Under the pieces are notes generated by a model. That model was not told the DNA's origin. It did not search any database and saw only the letters and a program-made list of their open reading frames with translations. A stretch of DNA of 64,000 nt from NCBI GenBank assembly GCA_963799105.1, contig CAWCVR010000002.1:744001-808000 (forward strand). The letters run 5' to 3'. The DNA comes from CAWCVR01 sp963799105. GTDB taxonomy: Bacteria; Acidobacteriota; Terriglobia; Bryobacterales; Bryobacteraceae. This document shows, piece after piece, positions 8,992 through 16,635 of this stretch (position 1 is the first letter of the stretch; the number at the start of each line of letters is the position of its first letter). The translations under genes were made by a program, and so were the position numbers.

Positions 8992-9338
8992 ACCATTCCC
9001 GGGGAAAACGCCGGCACGCAGACCGCAATGTACTCGGCGCCATCCGGTTCCGGCGTGCTATACCGCGCCCACTCACCGCGGCGTAGGATCACCGCCTGTC
9101 CGGCGCGAACCTCCAGCGCCCCGTCCCGATGCTCCACGCGCAGCATACCTCGCAAAACCACCGTGTACTCGTCGAACTCGGGAGTTTGTCCGGGCTCCTG
9201 CCATCCACCCGGACTGCGCATGTGCGCAATGCTCACCGCGTGCTCGCCGCAATTCACCGCACCGATGTACTCGTCGATCAGTTTGGGCTTGGTTCCCGCG
9301 GCTTGAACGCGCGCCGGCGCATCGATTCGTTGGGGCAT
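8976..9338 (-). CDS. Small cupin-domain protein
   Basis: A 120-residue single cupin barrel. The central part shows EFDEYTVVLRGMLRVEH followed by VRAGQAVILRRGEWARY, the two strands-plus-glycine motifs of the cupin fold. The metal-site histidines are only partly conserved, so enzymatic activity is uncertain. The start is taken at the ATG at 9338 because the frame upstream is not cupin-like. It is divergent from the next small gene, with about 100 bases between them for promoters. Binding of a small sugar, amino acid or metabolite is possible, but nothing in the sequence decides which. Confidence 0.75.
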   Translation of the reverse strand: MPQRIDAPARVQAAGTKPKLIDEYIGAVNCGEHAVSIAHMRSPGGWQEPGQTPEFDEYTVVLRGMLRVEHRDGALEVRAGQAVILRRGEWARYSTPEPDGAEYIAVCVPAFSPGMVHRDA

Positions 9339-9444
9339 ATCCCCGATTCCTCCCAGGCTGCCATGGTAACAGGGTGCGCCCGCGAAATCGGACTTGCCGT
9401 CTCCATTTCCGCGCTTGTATACTGACATTTCGCGAATCTGTTTT

Positions 9445-9711
9445 ATGATGGCGGCGGACGAATTCGACCCCCTGGCCCCGCAACGCGAAGCCGCGTTCTT
9501 CTACGGCCTCTTTTTGCGTGGCCATGACGTCGAGGAACTCCGCCAGGATATCGACGTGCCCCGGTCCACAATGGACAAGTGGATGCGTGCGCGCGATTTC
9601 GAGCACTCCTTCCGCGAAAACCTGCGGCGCATCTACGCCTACCGCAAGCAGGTCCTGGCCATCTTCGACGGCTTGGTTTCCAACGAATCCATGCGTCCCC
9701 GGCTGCAGTAG
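9445..9711 (+). CDS. Small helical HTH-like protein of unknown function
   Basis: 88 residues, no recognised family. It is almost wholly helical and charged. The middle part, GHDVEELRQDIDVPRSTMDKWM, has the spacing of a helix-turn-helix that recognises DNA or pairs with a recombinase-like partner. There are ATG codons at 9445 and 9448, and either could start it. No close neighbour shares its direction except the membrane glycosyltransferase 65 bases downstream. A role as a small DNA-binding regulator is a guess from the HTH-like pattern only. Confidence 0.6.
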   Translation: MMAADEFDPLAPQREAAFFYGLFLRGHDVEELRQDIDVPRSTMDKWMRARDFEHSFRENLRRIYAYRKQVLAIFDGLVSNESMRPRLQ

Positions 9712-9776
9712 CCGCGAAGCGCCGCGCGGTATGCCCGCGGGCGCGAGCACGCCGCCCGGTCAGTTACACTGAGCCT

Positions 9777-11756
9777 ATGCTGGCCGCGCAGTTGTTGTTT
9801 GTCCTCATCCTGCTGGCAGTGTGCTCGTTCGTTCCCGGGTTCTTCCTGGTCCGCCGGTTCCGCTGGAATCCGCTGGAGAAGTTGTGCGCCTCCGTCGGGC
9901 TGTCGTTGATCTTGCTGTACCTGGCCACCTGGGCGATTTATGTGCTGGCGCCGGGCAGCCAGCCCGCGGCGTATTTCGCCGTTTCCGCCATTTGCGTGGT
10001 GCTGGCGGTTGTGGCGCGGCGCGATCTTCGGACGCTGTTCGGAATCTCGCGGGTGCGCCGCGTGGTAGCGGGGTTCGGGTTCCTGACGGCGTGGTCGTTG
10101 TCGATCCTGGCCATGATCCGCGTCTATTCCGGCTGCGGATGGGCCGGGGACTGGCTGGAACATTTCCAGCGGTGCCTGTTTTTCCTGCGGCGATTCCCGG
10201 TCCACACCGCCATCTATCCCGGCTACGAACTTCCAGCGCGTCCGCCGATGATGAACGTTCTCGGCGCCTTCTTTCTGGGGCAGGCCGGCGACCGCTTCGA
10301 AGTCTTTCAGTTCGTCTTCCTGGTCCTCAACCTGCTGCCGTTTCTGGCCTGCTGCCTGCTGATGCCGGCGGTGGCGGGCAAGCGCAAACGGCTGGGCAAA
10401 TGGGCGGTGCTGCCCCTGACCGGGATCTTCGCCATGAGCCCCCTGATCATGGAAACCGCGACGTATACATGGACCAAGGCTTTGGCGGCTTTCTTCGTGA
10501 TTCTGGCGATACCCTTCTATCTCGCCGCGCTCCGCAAGAACGATTCGCGGCGCATGATCGCAGCGTTTCTGGCTCTTACCGCCGGCATACTGACCCATTA
10601 TTCCGCCGGCCCGTACGTGGTGATTCTGACGCTGCATTATCTCTACACGACCTTCCGCGGACGCGGCTCCAGGTTTAGGGAGATGGGCGCCATTGCGGGG
10701 CTCTGCGGCTTGCTGCTGTCAACCTGGTTTGGATGGTCGCTGGCGGTCTACGGGGCGCACATCACCTTCGCCTCCAACACCGCCGTCACGGACGCCCGGA
10801 GGTACCCGGGCAGCGCTCCGGAGAAGATCGCGGCGAACCTGTACGATAGCGTGGTGCCGCGCATCCTGCGCGACTACGATGGCGCGCGGCAGGCCTTCGA
10901 TCAGCCCAACCTGGCCGGCTTCATCCGCGACAATGCCTTCATCGTCTACCAGACCAACCTGATTTTCGGCATGGGCGCGGTGGGCGGTCCGCTGGTGGTG
11001 TGGCTGCTGCTGGGCTTCTACCGCGGAAAGCACGGCGCCGGCGCGGAACGTTCCTTCTGGCTGATGCTGATTCCCGCAGCGGTCATATTGGGAATCGCCG
11101 TGGTCGGCGAGCGCGACTACAACGGCCTGGCACACCTCACGCTGCTTCCTATGGAGATGATCGGCCTCGCCTGGCTGGCCGCCAATTTCTGCCTGCGGCG
11201 CTGGGTGGCCTGCCTCATTCTGGCGGGGGCGCTGGTGGATTTCCCGCTGGGAGTGATGCTTCAGGCACGCGTGGAGAACCTGGAGAACAGCCCGGAACGT
11301 ACGGTATTCAGCGGTTTGAGCTTCGTCAACGGAAGCTTCGCGACGGGTGTCCCAGGGCCGGAGTCGCTTTCGCGGGATGCCTGGAATAACTGGATCGAAA
11401 AGCACCAGAACGCGATGTTCAAGCAGTGGCAGGGCGAGTTGGATCGGTATCGCGGCGAAGGTCCGGTGTTCGCCCGCAAGCTGGCCGATGTCCGGGGGGC
11501 ACTCGCCGTGGCAGTCCGCGAAGACCAGAGACTCTGGCAAGGTTGGTATTCCCGCCACGGCGGCTCGGTGACGTTATGGGGGGATGTCTTCGGCGAAGGC
11601 TGGGCCCCGTGCGCCCTGTCGTCGGCGCTGTGGCTGGCGCTGCTCGGGATGATGTGGCGTCACCTGCCGCCCGCCGCGGCGCCCGTGACAGCAATCGCGG
11701 CCCCGGCCGCGGGCGCGCGCAAGACGCGGCGGAAGAGTCCGGGGCGGAAACGCTGA
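9777..11756 (+). CDS. Polytopic membrane protein, GT39/ArnT-like glycosyltransferase
   Basis: 659 residues with about eleven hydrophobic segments spread over residues 1-470, then a soluble extracytoplasmic region, one more membrane segment near 615-635 and a very basic tail ending RKTRRKSPGRKR. The layout is that of GT-C fold transferases (PMT/ArnT-like) acting on lipid-linked sugars outside the membrane. The first large loop has an acidic site less clear than in the neighbouring GT39 genes, so the assignment to that family is moderate. It converges on the GT39 gene at 11776, with 19 bases between stops. Confidence 0.65.
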   Translation: MLAAQLLFVLILLAVCSFVPGFFLVRRFRWNPLEKLCASVGLSLILLYLATWAIYVLAPGSQPAAYFAVSAICVVLAVVARRDLRTLFGISRVRRVVAGFGFLTAWSLSILAMIRVYSGCGWAGDWLEHFQRCLFFLRRFPVHTAIYPGYELPARPPMMNVLGAFFLGQAGDRFEVFQFVFLVLNLLPFLACCLLMPAVAGKRKRLGKWAVLPLTGIFAMSPLIMETATYTWTKALAAFFVILAIPFYLAALRKNDSRRMIAAFLALTAGILTHYSAGPYVVILTLHYLYTTFRGRGSRFREMGAIAGLCGLLLSTWFGWSLAVYGAHITFASNTAVTDARRYPGSAPEKIAANLYDSVVPRILRDYDGARQAFDQPNLAGFIRDNAFIVYQTNLIFGMGAVGGPLVVWLLLGFYRGKHGAGAERSFWLMLIPAAVILGIAVVGERDYNGLAHLTLLPMEMIGLAWLAANFCLRRWVACLILAGALVDFPLGVMLQARVENLENSPERTVFSGLSFVNGSFATGVPGPESLSRDAWNNWIEKHQNAMFKQWQGELDRYRGEGPVFARKLADVRGALAVAVREDQRLWQGWYSRHGGSVTLWGDVFGEGWAPCALSSALWLALLGMMWRHLPPAAAPVTAIAAPAAGARKTRRKSPGRKR

Positions 11757-11775
11757 CGGCCGGGGCGCGCGAAGA

Positions 11776-13470
11776 CTACCGCCCCGCGGGCTGGTTGCTG
11801 GCGGGTGGCGATGCCGCGGGCGGAAAGTACCACAGGTAAATCGACTTACCCACGCGCCAGTGCGGTTTGATCTGGTCCGGCCACAGGATGGTCCGATGGG
11901 CTTTCAAGAGGGTGACGCCGATGGCGTTCCAGCCCTCCACGGGGTGGAAGCGGTCCAGCGGCCGGATTTTGGGAAATCCATGTTCCCCCTGCAGGTCGGC
12001 CCAAACGTAGCCCGACCAGGCGACGCTGGTCGCTCCCACTTCGTGCAGGCGCGTGCCGAGCCGCTTGACGTCCTGGCCCCAATCCAAATCGGAATCCACC
12101 ATGATGTTTTCCGGCTCGCTGCCCGCCATCTCGTTGAAGTAGGCGAGGTAGTCGGGGTGGCTGAGAGCGGAGGAAGCCGCCATCCACAGCACCAGGACTC
12201 CCAATAGCCCCCAGACCCACTTTCTGCTCCGGCCCGCCTCCAGAAGCTTCATCACCGCCACCGCGGCCAGCAGGGAGAAGCCCACATAAACCGGGAGCAC
12301 GTGTCTGATCCCGATGTTGATGGTGCTGAAGATTCCGACTAGAAGCGTGCCGGCGGAGAAAACCAGCGGCAGCCATAGCCGCCGCGCGAGCGTGTATTTC
12401 CAGAAGGTCAGAACCAGGCCAATGCCCAGGAGCGCCAGAAACGCCAGTGGCGACTTGTAGAAGAGACCGACAAGATAGAAATTCCAGAAGCCTGAGTCCC
12501 GGATCTCTCCCAACAGGAAGCACGGATGGCCGTTGGCGGCGTGGTTCCGAACTTCCTGGATACCGGCATACAGTTCCGGAAATGGCAGCGACAGGCCGCC
12601 GAATGGAACCTCGCCAAAGGAGAAGCGGTAGCCGGCCCAGATAACCACCAGCGCGATCAGAACCGCCAGCCCAAACGTGGGAACCCGCGCCCTGGCCGCG
12701 CGCAGGACGGGGCCGATGCCGGGGCGCTCCACGATGAAGTAGCCGGCCAGCGCCAGGGCGACGATCGCCGGGAAGAAGGCCAGGCAGGAGAACTTGGAGA
12801 GCACCATCAGGCCGGCGCAAACTCCGAACCAAACGCCGCGCGCGGCTGTCGGCCGTTCCACCCAGATCAATCCCGTTAAGAAGGATGCCGTCATAAACGC
12901 CGTCAGGGCCATGTCCGTTGTGGCCACGCTCGAGTGAGCCAGGACCGTGGGGATGAAGGTGAACAGGAAAACGGCGACGACGGCCACGGCACGGCTGAAA
13001 TAGCGGCGCCCCCAAACATACAACGCCAGGCAGGCGACCCAGAAAAACGGAAGAACGCCCACGCGCGCGAGCGTCAGGGTCCGCGTGTAATGCTTGCCGG
13101 AGTAGAGGATACTGGCGCCCTCTTTGAACATCTGAAGAATCTCGCCATGCGGCGTTTCCTGTGGCCGGACACCGGAAAGATAGGGGCCCAGTGCGACCGC
13201 CACGCGGGCCAGCGGAGGATGCTGCGGCTCCCAGGTGTAAATGCCCTTGGCGAGCCACTCCATGCCACAGGCAACGTGCGCGATCTCGTCGGAAGTGTGA
13301 CTGAAAACCGTGTAGGTAGCGGCGATCCGGAGGGAGGCGATGAGGACGAGCGCGACCGTCAGAATCCCGGCATAACGTTCCAGAAACCCGGACACCGGCT
13401 CCCCGGAAACCATGGGCGCGGCTGGCTGGGGCTCGCGGCGCAGCCTTTTCTGTTTGGAGATAGGAGGCAA
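11776..13470 (-). CDS. GT39-family membrane glycosyltransferase
   Basis: 564 residues with a short basic N-terminus, an anchor at about 34-52, then the loop HTSDEIAHVACGMEW carrying the Asp-Glu pair typical of GT39/PMT enzymes, about ten further membrane helices and a periplasmic C-terminal part with VDSDLDWGQDVKRLG. It is a clear paralogue of the gene at 24341-26080 along its whole length. It probably moves a hexose from a polyprenyl phosphate to an envelope acceptor. The proposed start is TTG at 13470, because the basic N-terminus that follows aligns with the paralogue. An ATG at 13413 is the alternative. Confidence 0.85.
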   Translation of the reverse strand: MPPISKQKRLRREPQPAAPMVSGEPVSGFLERYAGILTVALVLIASLRIAATYTVFSHTSDEIAHVACGMEWLAKGIYTWEPQHPPLARVAVALGPYLSGVRPQETPHGEILQMFKEGASILYSGKHYTRTLTLARVGVLPFFWVACLALYVWGRRYFSRAVAVVAVFLFTFIPTVLAHSSVATTDMALTAFMTASFLTGLIWVERPTAARGVWFGVCAGLMVLSKFSCLAFFPAIVALALAGYFIVERPGIGPVLRAARARVPTFGLAVLIALVVIWAGYRFSFGEVPFGGLSLPFPELYAGIQEVRNHAANGHPCFLLGEIRDSGFWNFYLVGLFYKSPLAFLALLGIGLVLTFWKYTLARRLWLPLVFSAGTLLVGIFSTINIGIRHVLPVYVGFSLLAAVAVMKLLEAGRSRKWVWGLLGVLVLWMAASSALSHPDYLAYFNEMAGSEPENIMVDSDLDWGQDVKRLGTRLHEVGATSVAWSGYVWADLQGEHGFPKIRPLDRFHPVEGWNAIGVTLLKAHRTILWPDQIKPHWRVGKSIYLWYFPPAASPPASNQPAGR

Positions 13471-13525
13471 GAAATGAGGCCTGACAGATTCATTCTAACA
13501 ACGAAACCGCCGGCGCCCGAGGTTC

Positions 13526-13704
13526 TGTGGGGCGGACGCCCTCGTCCGCGGCCGGCCCCCTGGCCGGCTTCCCGCCAGTTGCAGGTACTTGAATCTGCGA
13601 GCGAAGATCGGGACGAGGGCGCGCCTCGGCTTGGCGTCCACTTCCACGTCGCGCATCCGCGGGGCGACCCAACCAACCCCCCGGACCCCTGGGTCCGCCC
13701 TACA
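13526..13704. repeat. Intergenic repeat with TGTGGGGCGGAC-type inverted ends, copy 2
   Basis: This 179-bp copy matches the element at 162-287 at both ends and in the GGCCGGCCCCCTGGCCGG block, but carries about 50 extra bases in its right half. Its right end reads GGTCCGCCCTACA, one base off the perfect inverted end. It fills most of the gap between a leftward GT39 gene and the rightward GH74 gene, leaving very little room for the GH74 promoter. The element may therefore influence expression there. Confidence 0.8.
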
Positions 13705-13714
13705 ATAGAAGCTT

Positions 13715-15997
13715 ATGTTCGCGAATCGGAAATTCCTGGCGGCGCCGGTGGGCGTGCTGGCGGCCGTGGCGAGTCTCATGGCGCAGGGCAATCGGCCTGC
13801 GGCGGAGCCATACACGTGGAAGAGCGTGCAGATTGTGGGTGGGGGATTCGTCGACGGCATCGTCTTTCATCCCACCGCCACGGGCGTGCGCTACGCCCGT
13901 ACCGATATGGGCAGCGCGTACCGCTGGAATGAGCGGGCCAAGCGGTGGGACCCCCTGCTGGACTGGGTTCCCTACGAAGATCTCAACCTGATGGGTGTGG
14001 AGAGCATCGCGGTGGACCCCGCGGATCCGGATCGCGTGTATCTGGCCTGCGGAACCTACACCAACTCAGGCACGCCCAATGGCGCCATCCTGCGTTCGAA
14101 GGACCGCGGCCAGACGTTCGAGCGGACCAACGTTCCCTTCAAGTTCGGCGGCAATGAAGATGGCCGCGGCAACGGCGAGCGCATGTCCGTGGACCCCAAC
14201 GACGGCAAGGTGCTCTACCTGGGCACGCGCCAGGCGGGTCTCTGGAGAAGCACCGACGGCGCGGCGACCTGGAACCGCGTGGACAGCTTCCCCGACGTGA
14301 CCGAAGCGCCTCCGGCGGGCGGCGCCGGGCGAGGCGGCCGGGCAAGCCGTGGGAGCGGCATCGTGGTCACGCTTTTCGATCCTGGCAGCGGCTCCAAAGG
14401 CAAGGGCAGTTCCACCATCTACGCCGCGGTCTCCCTCATGGGACGGGACAACCTGTTCCGCAGCACGGATGCCGGCAAGACATGGCAGGCGGTGCCCGGC
14501 CAGCCCACCCAATACCGGCCCACCCACATGGTGATGGCATCGGACGGAATCCTGTATCTCTCCTACGGTACGTCGCCGGGCCCCAGCCGGATGACCGATG
14601 GCGCCGTCTGGAAGTTCGATCCTCGGAGCGCCGCCTGGAGCGACATCACGCCGGTGAAGCCCGACCCGGCGCAGAACCAGGCGTTCGGGTACGCGGCGGT
14701 GGCCGTGGATTCGCACAACCCGCGGGTCATTATCGCCAGCACGTTTGGGCGCATGAACGGAAATGGCGGCGAGGACGACATGTTCCGCACCATCGATGGC
14801 GGCGCACACTGGAAGCCGGTGTTCGGCGGCACGGCCGCCACTGGCGGGGCCGGCACGTTCGATAGCTCGCTCGCGCCCTACGTAGCGCGCACGCCCATCC
14901 ACTGGATGTTCGATATCGAAATCGACCCCGCCGATTCCAGGCACGCCATGTTCACCACTGGCTACGGCGGGTGGGAGACGTTCAACCTCACCGCCATGGA
15001 TGCCAACCAGCCGACGCGGTGGAGCGTGATGGCCACGGGCATCGAAGAGACCGTGCCGCTCGACCTTTGCAGCCCGACCAAAGGCGCGCACCTGATTTCC
15101 GCGGTGGGAGATTATGGCGGGTTCACCCACTGGGATCTGGACAAGCCGCAGCCCGAGGGCGCGAACGAGCCGCCGCTCTTCAACAACACGTCGGGCGTGG
15201 CTTGCGCCGAAAACAAACCCGAGGTGGTCGTGCGGGTGGGGGTGTCGTCGCACCATCACCCTGGCTTCAATATCAGCTACTCGCTCGATAGCGGCAAGAC
15301 GTGGCAATCGCCGGCCGCCATGCCGAAGCCGGATAGCCGCGGTGGATCCATTGCCCTCTCCGCCGACGGCGCCATCTGGGTCTGGACACTGCAAGGCGGT
15401 GCGTATGTCACCCGCGACAACGGAGCCACCTGGACGCTGGCGCAGGGCTTGCCGAACGGCGCGCGCCCGGTGGCCGACCGCGTGAATCCCAAAAAGTTCT
15501 ACGCCATGTCTCTATTCGAGGGGAAGCTTTTCCTGAGCACGGACGGGGCGGCCACCTTCACGGAGCGGGCTCTGACGCTGCCCGACGGACTGCCGAAGCG
15601 CGCCGCCCGCGGCGACAATCGCGGCGGCCAGGACCACCTGTACACCACGCCTGGAAAGGAAGGCGACCTGTGGCTCGCGGCGTTCAACGGGCTCTACCAC
15701 TCCACGGATTCGGGCGCCACCTTCGCCCGTATGGACGGCGTGAGTGAGATCCACGCGTTCGGCTTCGGCAAGGCGGCGCCGGGGGCGGATTACGCGGCGC
15801 TGTACCTGGTTGGCGTGGTCAACGGCCAGCGCGGCGTTTTGCGCTCGAGTGACACGGCCCGAACCTGGGTGCGAATCAACGACGACCGGCACCAGTGGGG
15901 CCTGGTGCTGCAAGTCACGGGAGATCCCAAGCAATACGGCCGGGTCTACGTGGGTTCGCACGGACGCGGAATTGTCTACGGGGATCCGGCGAAATAG
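13715..15997 (+). CDS. GH74-type xyloglucanase-like glycoside hydrolase (secreted)
   Basis: 760 residues with a signal peptide (about 1-24, ending LMAQG) and then two beta-propeller lobes built from BNR/Asp-box repeats such as RSKDRGQTF and RSTDGAATW. The two catalytic aspartates of GH74 can be placed: Asp64 in YARTDMGSAYRW and Asp466 in GDYGGFTHW. The family cleaves the beta-1,4-glucan backbone of xyloglucan and related glucans. The gene sits near a GH31 gene on the opposite strand, so the pair could release and trim xyloglucan oligosaccharides. Length fits a catalytic module without added carbohydrate-binding domains. Confidence 0.88.
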   Translation: MFANRKFLAAPVGVLAAVASLMAQGNRPAAEPYTWKSVQIVGGGFVDGIVFHPTATGVRYARTDMGSAYRWNERAKRWDPLLDWVPYEDLNLMGVESIAVDPADPDRVYLACGTYTNSGTPNGAILRSKDRGQTFERTNVPFKFGGNEDGRGNGERMSVDPNDGKVLYLGTRQAGLWRSTDGAATWNRVDSFPDVTEAPPAGGAGRGGRASRGSGIVVTLFDPGSGSKGKGSSTIYAAVSLMGRDNLFRSTDAGKTWQAVPGQPTQYRPTHMVMASDGILYLSYGTSPGPSRMTDGAVWKFDPRSAAWSDITPVKPDPAQNQAFGYAAVAVDSHNPRVIIASTFGRMNGNGGEDDMFRTIDGGAHWKPVFGGTAATGGAGTFDSSLAPYVARTPIHWMFDIEIDPADSRHAMFTTGYGGWETFNLTAMDANQPTRWSVMATGIEETVPLDLCSPTKGAHLISAVGDYGGFTHWDLDKPQPEGANEPPLFNNTSGVACAENKPEVVVRVGVSSHHHPGFNISYSLDSGKTWQSPAAMPKPDSRGGSIALSADGAIWVWTLQGGAYVTRDNGATWTLAQGLPNGARPVADRVNPKKFYAMSLFEGKLFLSTDGAATFTERALTLPDGLPKRAARGDNRGGQDHLYTTPGKEGDLWLAAFNGLYHSTDSGATFARMDGVSEIHAFGFGKAAPGADYAALYLVGVVNGQRGVLRSSDTARTWVRINDDRHQWGLVLQVTGDPKQYGRVYVGSHGRGIVYGDPAK

Positions 15998-16062
15998 CGC
16001 GGAAACCGGTGGTAATATAGTTCCGATCCAGGTATCTCGAACTGATTCTCAGAAGGCTGGAA

Positions 16063-16605
16063 ATGAATGTCGCCCTCAGGACCACGTTGGTGGCCACGCT
16101 CTTGGCGGTGGGAGGCGCGCTGTCAACACAGGCGATCGCCCAGGACCGGAAACCGCCCCAGGTTTTGGATTTGAGCAAGCTGAAGTTTCAGATTGTGGAC
16201 GCCACCTTCGTGTCCTCGCTTGACGCCGGAGAAGGCAAGTTTCAGGAGACCAGTCCGGAAAAGTACCGGGGCATGGTTTTGACGGTGAAGATCACCAAGC
16301 CGGCGGGAGAGGAATTGACTCTGCCATGCCAGGACCTGGTCCTGCATTACCGTTTCGGACAGAAATCCGACGTGGCGCGGTGCTATGGGATATCCGCGTT
16401 CTCCACCGATCAGGGAGTGGACCGCGCGATGCGACTGTCGGCTCAGGGCAACTTCAGCTCATCCACGGGAGTGGCCACCACCAAGTCCGGCACGGTTTTT
16501 GTCGATATCTTCTACCAGTACATGGAGCCGGAGACGCACGAGCTATATCTCACGATTGCGCAGCCAGTGGGTGCGTACTTCGAGACGCCGGGCTGGAAGA
16601 AGTAG
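16063..16605 (+). CDS. Small secreted protein of unknown function
   Basis: 180 residues beginning with a classical signal peptide (basic start, hydrophobic core about 8-20, ALSTQAIAQ cleavage region). The mature part is beta-rich with two cysteines, one in LTLPCQDLVLHYR and one in DVARCYG, which could form a disulfide. No family is recognised. It follows the GH74 gene in the same direction by 65 bases and converges on the GH31 gene, so a link to polysaccharide use is possible but rests only on position. Confidence 0.7.
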   Translation: MNVALRTTLVATLLAVGGALSTQAIAQDRKPPQVLDLSKLKFQIVDATFVSSLDAGEGKFQETSPEKYRGMVLTVKITKPAGEELTLPCQDLVLHYRFGQKSDVARCYGISAFSTDQGVDRAMRLSAQGNFSSSTGVATTKSGTVFVDIFYQYMEPETHELYLTIAQPVGAYFETPGWKK

Positions 16606-16635
16606 CCGGCCCCCGGGTGGGAGCCGGCCACGCAT

